Position numbers and translations under genes: made by a program
Shown: one piece after another, positions 34,566 to 46,570 of the stretch
Numbering within the stretch: position 1 is the first letter of the stretch
Layout: the number at the start of each line of letters is the position of its first letter
NCBI GenBank assembly: GCA_014529385.2
Contig: CM043944.1
Location: 171,369,240 to 171,433,239 of the forward strand
Reading direction: 5' to 3'
Source of the DNA: Adiantum capillus-veneris
Lineage: Eukaryota > Streptophyta > Polypodiopsida > Polypodiales > Pteridaceae
DNA: 64,000 nucleotides
The notes under the pieces: generated by a model
The model's input: the letters and a program-made list of their open reading frames with translations, nothing else
Told to the model about the DNA's origin: nothing
Databases searched by the model: none

Positions 34566-35226
34566 TGTAATGGATATTGCCTATGAAATTTGGAAGTAGC
34601 AGAATTAGGAAATTAGGTGAAGCACTTTTAAGAGATTACTTTGTGAGCATAGCGGGCGAACTTAGTTGATGGTAGCAACATAAACATGATACTTAGTTAA
34701 CTTGGCATGAACAATACTTTTGCAAGAGAGAGAGAGAGAGAGTTTAGAGAACATGACAATAGTTGAGGACCGGATTCATATGGAGCCGGTCCCCCCCTCC
34801 AATAGGCATTTGTATTATAGTTTCTCCCATCAAGAGAGACTTGGTACAATACAATCTTTGTGTCCCTTGTGACCTAGGTGATGCAATGAAGATGGAAAGC
34901 CTCATGCATCACAAACATAACATAAACTTGAAAAAAGAATTAACTATCCCAAGCCTCAGTCCCAAGGCCTCAAACACCTTCGAAGGTGGAGAGAGCTACC
35001 GGGGAATGAGGATAGGGAAGAGGAAGAAGAAACATTCCATAGGAGAAAGAAGTAGTTCCTCACTTATCATTACTCTTCTTGCTAGCATATATAATAGTAT
35101 AGTAATGGAGATGGAGAAGATGGCAAGCTAAGCATTGAAGCATGACTCTTGGTTGGATTTGCATTCCATAGCCAAGAGTGTTGGTGTAGGCTTTCACTCT
35201 CACAAGCTTGGAGAAGGAGGTGGTGT

Positions 35227-35227
<1 letters not shown>

Positions 35228-35266
<39 letters not shown>
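35228..35266. repeat. Poly(C) tract, 39 bases
   Basis: An uninterrupted C run inside the solo LTR, the longest of five such tracts in the window. Confidence 0.95.
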
Positions 35267-35269
<3 letters not shown>

Positions 35270-35734
35270 TTGATTTGGGCAAAAATTCTACTTGCTACAA
35301 GCTCATTGGACCCCTCTCCCCTTAGCCAATCACATGCAGCCTGCAGTCAAGCACATGGGTAGTCTTTTGACAAGTGTCCTCCTTACCCCTTAGAGAGAGA
35401 GAGCTTGAAAATATCTAGATATTTGTTAGGTGGAAGTAAAATCTCATTGGACCCCTCTTTAGCCCAACCAATAGCATTCAGACACCCATGTGGTTAAAGC
35501 TTAGTGAGAGTCTGACATGTGTCCCATGTGCTCTTTTAGAATTCCCCTAACTTTGAGATTTTTATGCATAGGAAGTTTCTCAAGCAACTTCCTCATTAAG
35601 TGAGTAGGTTCTCTTTTTGACTCAAGCATCTTACCCCCCATGCATAGGAAGCTTCTCAAGCAACTTTCTCATTAAATGTGACAAGTACCTCAAGTACCTT
35701 AGTCATCAAGTATGACAAGCACCTTAGGTGGGGT

Positions 35735-35885
35735 TTCCACCTCAAGCACAGCCCTAGCTTGTCTAAGTTTAGGTCGGGTTCCCACCTCAAGCACAGCCCT
35801 AGCTTCCTAAGTTTAGATCGGGTTCCCACCTCAAGCACAGCCCTAGCTTTCCTAAGGTTCTCACCTCAAGCACAACCCTAGCTTG
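35735..35885. repeat. Tandem repeat, about 50-bp unit, four copies
   Basis: CACCTCAAGCACARCCCTAGCTT followed by a GTCTAAGTTTAGGTCGGGTTC-like spacer repeats about four times, with the spacer shortening in the last units. It lies near the right end of the solo LTR. Confidence 0.8.
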
Positions 35886-36151
35886 CTTAAGGTCAAAAGG
35901 ACTTTTAACACTAACCATTGGAGGTCTTTAATGAAGATAACCCTAAAGTCTTTTAAGCTTCATTAGTTAACCTTGCTCTTTGACAGACCATCTCTCATTT
36001 AGGCCCCTTTACCATTGGCCCCGTGTTGAGATAGATCCATAAGCACATGTCTATATTCTAACCCTTGTTCTCGTTTATTATCCCATATTAAATGATCAGT
36101 TTAATACGAGAAAATCATTTGGGTTGGTTAGATATTAGATATTTGATGACA

Positions 36152-37700
36152 AGTCATGAGCAGCCACAAGGCTTAAGACAAGCCTAATTGAGTTTATTTT
36201 TACAACTGGAGAATATATTTCTTTGAAATCAATACCTTTCTTTTGAGAAAACCCTTTTACCACAAGTTGGACTTGTACCTTTTCTTCCCACCTTCTTCTT
36301 CCTTCAGCTTGTACACCCATTTATTATGTAGCGACCGCTTACCTTTACGAAACTCAACCAACTCCCATGTCTGGTTGCGATGTAATGAGTCCATCTCCAC
36401 TTGCATGCTCTTCATACATTCTTCTTTGAATTCGTGTTGCATACCTTCTTCATATGATTTCGGCTCTCCAGAATCTGAGACCAAGAGATGGTTGAAGGAA
36501 AAAATGAACCTTTCTGGAGGTCTACTTGCTCTCGTAGATCTTTGAGGCATAGGTTGAGGCTCTTCATTTGGTTGACATTGTTGCACGTTGTCACCGCTTG
36601 CACTCCTTAAGCCTTCACCGTCCTCAAGCTCCATGTACTCATCACTTGTATCTTTTGTTTGTTTTTTTCCAAGTAATCTTTGTACATATTTTGTCGTTGA
36701 AAATTACATTCCTACTTCTAAAGATTTTACCATCTTATGGATTCCATAGGTGATACCCAAAGTCAGCTTCTCCATAGCCAATGAAGAAACACTTTTTGGA
36801 CTTTTCATCTAGCTTTGATCTTAGGCTTCTATATATGTGCATAAATTCTTCACATCCAAACACTTTGAGAAATGCATAATTCACCGGTTTACCTGTCCAT
36901 GCCTCTTTTGGAACCCTCCCAATCTAATTTCGTTGAGGGTGATCGGTTCATTAAGTACATAGACGTACTTACTGCTTCCGCCTAAAGCTCAAGCGATAGG
37001 CCTGTATGTAGCCTCATGCTTCGTGCTTGCTCCATGATTGTTATGTTCATCCTTTCCAAAATGTCATTTTGTTGAGGTGTCCTTGGGGTTATCCTTTTCC
37101 TTCGAATACCATTGCTAGCACAAAATCTTGTAAAATCTTGGCTGCAATATTTTCCTCCATTGTTGGATCTGAGGCATTTAAGCTTGGTACCTGCTTCACT
37201 CTCCACAAAGGCTTTCCACCTTTGAAATATGGAAAACACATCAGATTTATTATTCCTTACATAAACCCATGTTTTCCTAGTTGCATCGTCTATAAATGTT
37301 ACATAGTACAACGAGCCATCAAGGGATGGTGGACCTGCAGGACCCCTTCAAGTTTTTTTTTCATTTCCTGTCTTTTGAAATTTTACCCTCTTTTGTTTAC
37401 CGTTGACACAATCTTTAAAGAACTCGGAGTCCACTTATTTCAAACTTGGTAGAAGCTTTTTTTATTGAAGGATTTATATTCCTTTGGCACTCATATGCCC
37501 AAGCCGGTAGTGCCACACCGCACTATCGACTTTTGTAGCAATTGCACACGTTGAAGATTGCATGCTGACAGTGCACAAGTAAAGTGTACCAACCTTTTAT
37601 CCTTTGGCAACCACCAAAGATCCCTTTGAGATCTTTCAATGTTTGTTTCCGAATGCAATTTTGTGACCTTCATCGTCCAATTGTCCTATAGAGATTAAAT
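36152..37700 (-). pseudogene. Copia integrase and first half of RT
   Basis: In minus-strand order: pre-integrase piece AVWHYRLGHMSAKGI (about 37,525-37,480), then integrase YYVTFIDDATRKTWVYVRNN and KLKCLRSNNGGKYCSQDF, where the second catalytic Asp is replaced by Asn. Then come TPQQNDILERMN with the Glu position, the linker PQRSTRASRPPERFIFSF, and RT pieces WKLVEF-like ELVEFRKGKRSLHNKWVYKL and LVVKGFSQKKGIDFKEIYSP. Several frameshifts are present. The solo LTR interrupts RT at 36,151. Confidence 0.8.
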
Positions 37701-38530
37701 TTTTACGAAGAGAAGAAATATGCCTAACATCTTTAAGCTTCCATTCATTTTCATTAGCAGTTTTGACACAAATTATACCTTTGTTGACAATTTCACAAGC
37801 TTCATCATCTTCCAAGTATACATACCCAAAATTACCTTTGGTGTAATCTTGAAAATGCTACTTGTGCGATGTCGCATGAAATGAAGCTCTGAAATCTACT
37901 ATCTAAGAATTAGAGACATTGTCTAATGAGAGAATTAGAGGAGCTTGCTCTACTTTACCTGCCACATTGGCCTCCAATGTTGGCTTGTTGTCTTGAGACT
38001 CCAACTCCTTCTTCTTCTTGGACCAACAATCCTTCTTGACATGGCTCTTCTTGTCACAATTCCAACATTCAAGAACTGACTTTGTGTGCAACTTGCTCGG
38101 CCTTGATCGATCATGACCCTTTTGGTTTTTGAACCTCTCCTTCAATCTTCCTCTCGTTTTCGCTAAGAGTGTAGAACTTGATGATTCACATGTGCCTCTC
38201 CATCGCATTTTCTCACTTAGGAGAACACCCATAAAATCATCAAACTTAAGAGTCTTTGTGTTACAGAGACAGAGCTAGTTACAACCATCACAAGGTTGTC
38301 CCAGCTATCCGATAAAGACGACAGTATAAGGAGAGCTCACACTTCGTCGTCAAAATTGACCTTCACCGATTGAAGTTGACTTATGTTGGTGTTAAAGTCA
38401 TTTAGATGTTTTGAAATTGAACCACTCTCTACCATTTTTAAATTGAACAAGCGCTTCATGAGAAATACCTTATTGGATGCCGATGGTTTCTCGTAGAGAC
38501 CGTCAAGTTACTTCATTAAGTCCTCTGTGG
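37701..38530 (-). pseudogene. Copia gag and protease region
   Basis: The frame at 38,232-37,903 has a zinc knuckle variant, CWNCDKKSHVKKDC, flanked by Lys/Arg-rich sequence. Leftward are a core-protease-derived piece and a LVPSLRKNLISIGQL-like piece (about 37,690-37,730). A capsid-like piece lies at about 38,530-38,240. It is the 5' part of the same minus-strand copia. The D-S-G active site was not identified with confidence. Confidence 0.65.
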
Positions 38531-38537
38531 TCTTCAT

Positions 38538-38655
<118 letters not shown>

Positions 38656-38997
38656 TACATGGTTCATCCATGTGGGCTACGTCCATGGGAAAACAGCCAC
38701 TGGCTTTAGTACTTCAAACTAGAAGTAGGCTACAAAGGGATTATACCCTTAATGGAGCTCTCACTTTGCTTCACTCTCACCACCTCACATACACCTCGTT
38801 TCATCAACTTTACAATGCATTTTGTGTGTAGAAGAGGCCTCCTTTTATAGGCCAAAAGGGATGCCCTCTCTTATGAGAAACAACCGTATGTAGCTGCCCT
38901 TGTGTAGACAACTCCAAGTTGGGGACTCTCCCATGCGCCCATGTGTGGCCGCTCTTGAGAAGAAAAGTCTGCCTAAAAACCGGTCAACGACCATTGA
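38656..38997 (-). mobile_element. Copia LTR in minus orientation (left arm of a palindrome)
   Basis: Read on the minus strand it has a TATA-like CTATAAAAGGAGGCC, a transcript-end-like AATCCCTTTGTA region and a final GTGGACGTAGCCCACATGGATG. That last run resembles the GTGGAYRTAGGC motif near the end of many copia LTRs. It lies directly upstream of the minus-strand copia gag and so is probably that element's 5' LTR. It is the inverted partner of 39,003-39,348. Confidence 0.65.
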
Positions 38998-39002
38998 CTA
39001 CC

Positions 39003-39348
39003 TCAATGGCCGATGGCCAGTTTCTAGGAGAACTTGTCTTCTCAAGGACGGTCACATATGGGCGCATGGGAGAGTCCAACTTGGACTTTCCTACACAAGG
39101 GAGGCTACACACGGTTGTCTTTCATAAGAGAGGGCATCCCCTTTGGCCTATAAAAGGAGGCCTCTTCTACACAAAAAAATGCATGGTAAAGTTGATGAAA
39201 CAAGGTGTATGTGAGGTGGTGAGAGTGAAGCAAGGCAAAAGCTCCATTAAGGGAATAATCCCTTTGTAATTTACTTCTATTTTGAAGTACTAAATCCATT
39301 GAGTGGTTGCTTTCCGGTGGACATAGCCCACATTGGGTGAACCATGTA
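39003..39348 (+). mobile_element. Copia LTR in plus orientation (right arm of a palindrome)
   Basis: It matches the reverse complement of 38,656-38,997 with scattered differences. It contains CCTATAAAAGGAGGCC at about 39,149-39,164 and ends GGTGGACATAGCCCACATTGGG...CCATGTA. Similarity may run a little past 39,348 into a CTCTCTCTTTCTCTC stretch. Only five bases (CTACC, 38,998-39,002) separate the arms. No plus-strand copia coding region follows, only LINE remnants. Confidence 0.65.
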
Positions 39349-39519
39349 TATTGTGTGTGCTCTCTCTTTCTCTCTACTCTATAATCTCTCATATGTGAAA
39401 ATTATCTCTCTCCATTAAGTAAACTACTCTAATATCTACTTAGCTATGCACTATTTCCTAATAATTCCCAAATTAGTTTCCTTCTCTCTTTTAAAGCACA
39501 AGTGGCCTATTTCTATGAT

Positions 39520-40850
39520 GACAATAGCTTACAAGATTATTTCCAAGGTTTTAGGTTGGCTCCCATCCTAAACAAGAAGATCACCCCCATCAACATGGGT
39601 TCAACAAGGGAAGATCAGTCTATGACAACATTCTAGCAGCAATGATCGGGATAGAGTATGCATTTAACTTTGATAAGCAAGAATTTATCCTCCTTTTGTT
39701 GGACATTGACAAGGAATATCACAAAATCTCGTCATCATTCCTTGACAATGTCATGAAGGTGTTGGGTTTTGGACCTAGGGGAGTTGCTTGGAACCCCTCG
39801 TCAACAATAGGCTGGTGCGACCAATTGAGGTGAAGAGGTCAATCAAAGAGGTCCATCAAACAAGGCTCCCCGCTCCTCTTTTCTATTGGTTCACATCCAC
39901 ATGACCTGACTAGAGGGCAGTGTTTTGAAAGGGAAAATTCAGGGATTTTCCCTGTAAGGGGTTAAATCTTTTAACCCCGCATAGTTGTTTCGGGAAATTT
40001 TCTCCAAAGGAAAAGTGTTCAAACACCTCAAGGAACCTCTAGGGGTTGACATCTCACACAAGCAAAGATTTGGTTGGATTGTGAACTAAATCAACAATAA
40101 AATGGGAATACTCACTCCTCCCTCCCCACAACAAAGTGACTGTAATCAACTTTTTCATGCTTCCTTTTATTTCCTTTGTCTCATCTATCTTGAAAATGGC
40201 CAAATGCAATTGGAAGAATTTTTAAAACCCATCAAATGGTTCCTATGGAAAAATAACACAAAAAACACAACTCCATGGCAATGGGTAAAATGAAAATGGG
40301 TGGGAAGACCCAAAAACCAAGCGGGCATTGAGATCTTTGACCGAATAATACATGCATAAGCCATGTAAGCAAAGCTAATAGTATCCTTAAAAAATCAAAG
40401 GCAAGATTGGGTGGTCATGGCTTAGAATATGATTGACAAAGCAAAGATATACTTGCAAGGATGCCCATGGAACCAGGCTAAGGTGCATGTTAAAATTCTA
40501 GCTCCAAACTAGTTTTTTTAAAAGCTAGAGGGCTATAGGGGATATTCTAAAAAACTACAGCAAGGCGGCTACGTTTTTGGAGCGGGGGAGGCCTTTCAGT
40601 ACTTCAAATGCTGCATCTTACACTAGTCCTCTTGGCTCTCCAAGATTGGAGGAGGATACTTGAATTCCTTTTGGTGAAAACTCTCCAAAAAGGTAAATAA
40701 CAAAGGAATCTAGGACATCGTCAACTTTTACTGGAAGGATGTGGACCAGTTGTTGGTGCTACTTAATTTGACTCTAAATGAAAGGCTACTTATTAGTAGA
40801 GTTTAGAAGTGTTATGTTGTAGCCTGCACACCAACCCCCTACATTAGGGT
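39520..40850 (+). pseudogene. L1-type LINE RT and C-terminal fragment
   Basis: Plus-strand pieces read YKIISKVLG, QSMTTF, GIEYAFNFDKQEFILLLLDI (RT motif around the first catalytic Asp), MKVLGFGPRG, IKQGSP and LFYWF (the QGCPLSPLLF position). Farther on are LEEFLKPIKWFLWKNN and GRPKNQAGIEIFDRIIHA, the W...PK..GGLGI region. FADD was not found and the frames are broken. It is truncated at both ends. Confidence 0.7.
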
Positions 40851-41129
40851 GCTTTTCCACATGAAATAGTATCAATTATACCCGGTTTAGCTCATGTTCA
40901 CACAAGTCAATGCAGCAAAGGATCCATGAATTGATGCTTCACAAAAACCCTTGCGCTTCTTTAATTGAAATGGATTCTATTATCCTCTATGGATATGATA
41001 CCCTAATCATTGTAAAATTACATAAGGGCTAGACACTTCTCGTGAGTCAAGTAAGACCTTCCTCGCACATTTCTATGAGCGCACCGTCTTGTTACACACA
41101 CATTCATTTGCGGTGCACTATGGGCAAGA

Positions 41130-41910
41130 AAAATCTCACTATCTTTGATGGTCAACGTTCGAGACTTGGAAAATCAAGACAAAGGGTTATTTAATAAAGA
41201 AGCAATTATGGTATGCACATTTAAACCATTGAGAGAGGGTGAGAGGATAGAGATTAGGCAGTCTCAAGCACAATTCAAAGCGAGAGATGAGCAAGCACTG
41301 GTTTTCGACAGTAGTAGGGGACAACTATATCCACTATCTGGATGGTCGTACTACTCCCTATCATGCATGAATCACATTAGAAACTTTGGAGCCACAGTCA
41401 AACACTCCAAAATGCATTTAAAGATTTAGCTATATGGTATGACCATGAAACTAGGAGAGGATCTTCTTTCTCTTATGAATTAAATGAAGAGCATTTGCGC
41501 CCAATTGGCCAAATTCCATTGGAAAATGAAGACCAAGTCGCTTGTTCTACTCAAAGAGGTACTTGATGTAGAATACAGTCAAATTGTCACCATAATCAAA
41601 GAAAATGATCCTATACCCAAGATCAAGGACGCCATCAACTCGCTCAAGGATCACAAGAAGAAAATCAAGGATATAAGGACCTCAAGAGGAGCTTTTGTTG
41701 CTACATCATCAAGGAGCCCAACAAAGAAGAGATGCAAACACTGCAACCGCACCAATTACTCATCTAACAAATGTTGCAAAAGTAATTCTTGTGTGCATTG
41801 TGGTAAAAATAACCCATGGCTCTAAGTGGTATTTTCACAAAGATAAAAACAAAGGGGAAATCAACATAGTTGAAGAATCAAATGATGAAGGCAACGGAGC
41901 AGTATGATTT
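41130..41910 (+). pseudogene. Copia-type gag remnant
   Basis: Pieces include MKSICAQLAKFHWKMKTKSL, SLKDHKKKIKDIRTSRGAFV and a Cys-rich end CKHCNRTNYSSNKC followed by CVHCGKNN. These resemble a zinc-knuckle pair of the kind found in some copia gags. No protease follows, and 41,911-42,270 holds nothing recognisable. Confidence 0.45.
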
Positions 41911-42272
41911 TTAGATGTACTCTGAGACACACACTCTATTTTGTTTGCTCTTACATCCTACTCTCAAGGGAAGGAATCTTTTGGCCTACACCCTACTATC
42001 ACAACTCAATTGGGGAGGAAGTCATTTTGTATAACTTTTTAAAAGGGAGATTAAGACTCCACTAGAAGGCTTTTGACCTTTGGTTTTCTCAAACAAAAAA
42101 AGGGGGGATTGTTCGGTTTTGTGCTTAGCTCACACCGTGGAGCTCTCCTCTTAGCACACTTGATTTGCCTACAGTTAATTAACAACGACAGGTTTGGCGC
42201 CACGCCATTAGGAACTGCCATAAATGCAACTTGTGTACCACTTTTAGTAGATACTTACATTAACTTCCCATG

Positions 42273-42273
<1 letters not shown>

Positions 42274-42338
<65 letters not shown>
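42274..42338. repeat. (CA)n microsatellite, about 65 bp
   Basis: An uninterrupted CA dinucleotide run. Confidence 0.95.
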
Positions 42339-42340
<2 letters not shown>

Positions 42341-43690
42341 ATGGGGAAGTATGGATTACCACGAAGGCTTATGGGATGATCCCTACTCACTTTCATCACG
42401 TATGATCTCATTTGCATCTTCCTCTAGTTGTATGTATAATGGCTCACTATGACTAGTATTTTGTTTCAATAATCAATCCGGTGTGTTCATGTCTATTGTG
42501 TATTGAGTCTCCTAAATGTGCTTATCTTGGCTTCACTTTGATGCTCTCCATATCATCATGAATACAAGCCTAATCTACTCTCCATAATCCCCTTAACATA
42601 ATGCTCTATGGAAGTTGTGGTTCAAGCCTCTCTATCAATTGTGATGGTCCAAGGATTGGGACAACGTACAGTACAATGGTATGCTTTTGTGCAAAATGAG
42701 TTCCCGAAATGCACTTGAACTCCTTGATTTTGATTTTGGTCTCTAAAATCACGTATCTGATGTTCCTCCACTTCAAATTTGGAATTTTCTCCATCTATTG
42801 CAATGAATGGATGACATGTAACACGGATCACAAACATAACTCCCTAAAATGCTCAAATCTCACATCAAAACACTTGCAAACTTTTTTCTTGTTTTATGGT
42901 TCCATAGTTTTGAGGGTCTTTTTTCTTGTCTCTATGGTTCCATAGTTTTGAGGGTCTTTTGGCCTCTTGAAAGCCCAAATGATATCCAAATCACATGAAA
43001 TACTAGACACTCTTTCCAGATTTCCTCTTTTTATAAGATTTTCATGTTAAAAATTTGTCATTTAGCAATTTGTATTGTAGTTTTTCCCAAATTTTAGAGT
43101 TATATTTTTGGGTCGAAATTATGGCTTAAGACCTTCCTTAACACCTCAAATTTTTTTTGTGTGTGTGCTTGAGAGCATTTAATGCTCAAAGCACCTTTTG
43201 ATGAGGGAAAACAAGTCTTCAAGTCTTCAAAGGAGCCTTTAAAGAACTAAGAGGAGACTGATAGGTCTTTAAATTTTGAAAAAGGGCACAAGGGCCACTG
43301 GCCTAATTCTGGGGACTTGAAGGAGATGGTAAATCACTTTGAAGAGTTCATCTCAAGTCCGCTACCATCAACGGCTTGAATTGGCTTCCCCAAACTGTTA
43401 CCCATTCTGTCATCGCGTAGCTACTAACCCTCTCTGTCAAAACATCCTCGCAGCTCAGCACAGAGTCGGCCCGTCCCATCGACATTTCACCTCGCGCGCG
43501 TCAAGCTTGCCACCTGCCGTTTATTGGCGACCTGTCCGTTGAAGCTCGTACCATTGGTGTACCAAGCATTACCATATCAGCTTACATCTAAACCTTTTCA
43601 ATCTGCTCGCAGCCCAGGCCTGGCGCTTCTTCCCCCCTTTTTCGCACGCTCAAATGCTTCAATCTTGTCCTACAAGCCTATCTCCGCTTG
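42339..43690. other. Interval without recognised gene
   Basis: Short open frames on both strands with no recognisable domain. A 40-bp tandem duplication (TGGTTCCATAGTTTTGAGGG-containing) is present at about 42,896-42,960. Confidence 0.5.
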
Positions 43691-43702
43691 TATGAAGGGG
43701 TA

Positions 43703-43822
43703 GGGAATGGTCTGTCAGAGACCATTCCCAAGAATGTAGGCGACCACATGGCGATCGGCGGGGAGCCGGGAGCCATGGTGGGAGCCTCATTCTTGGGGAA
43801 TGGTCTCTGACAGACCATTCCC
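43703..43822. repeat. Paired hairpins in a dispersed repeat (copy 1)
   Basis: Two 27-base near-palindromes (43,703-43,729 and 43,796-43,822) are reverse complements of each other. Each has an 11-bp stem (GGGAATGGTCT / AGACCATTCCC) and a 5-base loop. The conserved surround CCACATGGCGATCG...GAGCCATGGTGGGAGC before the second hairpin and CGGCCGTCA after it recur at 47.38-47.46 kb. Confidence 0.85.
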
Positions 43823-43829
43823 GGCCGTC

Positions 43830-44660
43830 ACAGTCGGGGGGAAGGGGGCCAAGGCAGCAGCTGATTTGGCGAGAGCTGATTCGTTTTAATGCAACGAGAT
43901 TATGTGTGCTGACGTGGCGAAATCTATCTGGCTGCAGGGTGCATTAAAAAAAATTACAAGCGCTGACTTTGCAGACAATCATTGGGCAATTGCTCTCATA
44001 TTCCGGACGCTGAGCTGTCATACATCGAACGGCTGCATGCAGGCATTCTTGTTCAGAAAGTCCCCCTGATGGACGGTCAAGAGTTTCTGCCCTTTGACCC
44101 CCGACTGTGACGAGGAGTTCACAGCACACCCCAAAACTGTGATCGAACGCGGGCAGATGAATATGAGAATTCATAAGTTCTGCCGTAGCCATTACACCCC
44201 TAGGCTGTTAGAGGAGTTGCATTTTATAAAGAAAAAAAGAACACTCTTTCAGCCCCTCACTCGTGCTGCATAATTCCATCGCACGCCAGGTTTCGCCCTC
44301 ATGATCCTCATGCCATTGCCATCCCTTGCTGCTGCATAATATTGTCATCGGACGCCAGTTGCATCTGCACTCCCTGCTCGCCAACCAGGATTCTCAAAGG
44401 ATCTTCATAGATTCGCATTTCAGACGATCGTGAGCACATACTTCATCTGTTGTTTAGCTAGGGCTCTCATCATCCCTCGTGGGCTGCCCACTACGATGAT
44501 CCAAGTTTCCCTTGGTCACAGCATCATCATCGTCTACAGCCCTACGGTCCCCCTTGTGATTATTTGACACCTCTTTGATATAGCACACTCTCCTTTTGAG
44601 GTGGGATCAATGGTCCCTATTAATTGAGGATGGCGGGATTGGTTTTGTGGCATCAGAGAG
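43830..44660. other. Interval without recognised gene
   Basis: It has a TATA-like TTTTATAAAG at about 44,223 and a duplicated GCTGCATAAT...ACGCCAG motif at about 44,266-44,290 and 44,331-44,358. The minus-strand frame at 43,944-44,192 matches nothing I know. A promoter role cannot be supported. Confidence 0.4.
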
Positions 44661-44664
44661 CAGA

Positions 44665-44870
44665 TTAATCCCCAAGTGATCACAATTAAAGTGATCCCCA
44701 AGTAAACTGAATGTGAACATCAAGTGATTGCCAAGTGATCCTCGTGTGAATCCGAATCAGTATGTGATCACCATGTGAATCCACCTATTTAAAAGTGATC
44801 ATTGTGTGACTCACTGTCCCAAAACGATCTTCAAGTGAACACCATTTGATCCCCACCGAGTCACTTTTGC
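44665..44870. repeat. Degenerate tandem motif AAGTGATCNCCA
   Basis: Roughly a dozen imperfect occurrences of AAGTGATC, GTGAACAC, GTGATCACCATGTGAATCC and similar words lie within 200 bp. The spacing varies around 15-25 bp. Confidence 0.6.
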
Positions 44871-45985
44871 AATATTATTTTACATTCACACCTCGATTTC
44901 AAGTGATTCGCTATAGCTTTATGGGAGAGTCACAGCCTCTAGTGTGGTAGGTGGTGGGTTCAAGTCGTGGGGCACAAAATGGTTGGAATCTTTTTATTAT
45001 TGAGAATAAATGGACGGTCCACATCATCCAAAGATTGTGGATCGTCGATCCCACCTGACAAGGGAGGTGTCCTCTCTACCAACACCTTGTAGTGCTCGTC
45101 ATGTTTTGAATGGACCAACTCATTGTCAAGCTATATATATAGATATAAATTTAAGATCAAATTTTTTTGAAGCAGTATTCCATGGTTCACCTTGTTCCCA
45201 CTCCCTTAAGACCCCTTTTCCATGAACTGAGAGGAAGAAATTTTTCTCGAGTCCAGTCATTTGTGGTTTAGGAGTGGTCGTTCACGAGTTTTGATCAAAA
45301 ATTATACTCGAGCCTTAGTTTGTTTAAATTCAAAGGTCTCGGTCTTCAAGGTAGTACCCACGCTCAAGGGGGAGTGTCCCACTGGCCACAACCCTCTAGG
45401 ATTTGAGGCTAAGTCTGGAATGGTCAAGGAAGCTCTCCAGAGAGCTGTTTTCCACGATCAAGTCTTCACAACGCCTAAGCACAAAGATATGAATGTATTA
45501 TCCAATCTCAAGATTGCCAAAAAATTGTAGTAGCACCAAGCCATGCATTCGAAGGAATTATTTTTGCATATTGTACAAACTTGCATCCACTTTTGCACTT
45601 ATCCAAGGCAAGATAACCTTTGGCTCAATATCGTCCATGAATGTATGGGGATTTCAAACAATGTCAAATTTTGGTATGACCGCCCCATATTATTTGCACA
45701 ACATAAGTCCTAAGGTGAAGAAAACGAGAAAAGTATTTGCACAACCATGACATACTCACAATGAATGCACAAATGATATACTACTCTAGAATCGAATCTA
45801 GGTGATGATGTAAATGGCCGCATTGTGAACCACGAGCTAATGAATCCATTGAGAATCGCCTCGATGTATCCAATTTAAAATGTGAAGTGTTAAATCCAGT
45901 GAAAACTAGCCATGGTGTATCAATGGACCATAGGAAGCCTATATAGATCACTAGAGAGTACCATCACTAGTCTTAGGGGAGACAT
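44871..45985. other. Interval without confidently recognised gene
   Basis: Open frames at 45,010-45,750 give no known domain. The interval ends in a purine-rich TAGGGGAGACAT, possibly the polypurine tract of a lost plus-strand element, just before a TGTTGGG LTR-like start. Confidence 0.4.
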
Positions 45986-46513
45986 TGTTGGGAAACCCTA
46001 GCCATGGGTAACGGTTCCTCTCTTATGAATATAACCTATGGGAAAAGCCCCTAGTCTACTAGATGCCCTTGTGGCATACCATGTGACCCCGTGTGACTCC
46101 ACGTGACATTTTACACCTAGGACAAATGACCTAGAGGATGATGTATCATTGCCCAATGAGCCTGCATGTTAGGCATTATATTCATTCATTAGAAGTTTGA
46201 TAATCAAGAGCATTTTCAAGTCTACATTGTGTTGATCTCTCTACTCTATTACCCTCACCACCCCTCCCTCCCCCCCCACCCTGAATGCTGCACTTATTTA
46301 TCCACCCTAATCTCTACATCCCAAAACTAAAAGTTTTCTTTTTAGATTGGTTTCTTGATATCCAAGCAAGAAGATTCAAGGTTGTGGCTCTTCAATTTGG
46401 GATGAAGGTGAGGAAATCTTGCCCCACCTTTCCATTCAAATGCTTATTACTCGTTCACAGTAATTCAATATATATTTACAGGAGACTTAGACTATCTTCT
46501 GGTCCAAAAGGAT

Positions 46514-46568
<55 letters not shown>

Positions 46569-46570
46569 GT
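45986..46570 (+). mobile_element. Possible LTR start after a polypurine tract
   Basis: TGTTGGGAAACCCTAGCC follows TAGGGGAGACAT, the arrangement seen at copia 3' ends. The downstream text is LTR-like but neither an end nor a partner copy was found. A (CT)n run lies at about 46,519-46,564. Confidence 0.3.

Larger units (their letters stand above)
34566..36151. mobile_element. Solo LTR, 1,586 bp, TSD AGTCA
   Basis: It starts TGTAATGGATATTGCC and ends ATATTTGATGACA, and AGTCA occurs on both sides (34,561-34,565 and 36,152-36,156). Removing it with one AGTCA restores a continuous copia RT frame on the minus strand (VAAHDL into NVEQMDV). No coding sequence was found inside. It has a 39-base poly(C), a (GA)n run at about 34,726-34,741, and a repeated motif CCTCAAGCACAGCCCTAGCT between 35,730 and 35,890. 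Transcriptional orientation is not certain. Confidence 0.65.

Noticed and set aside
44215-44300. TATA box and promoter of a host gene
   Set aside because: A TTTTATAAAG word alone, with no coding exon downstream on the same strand.
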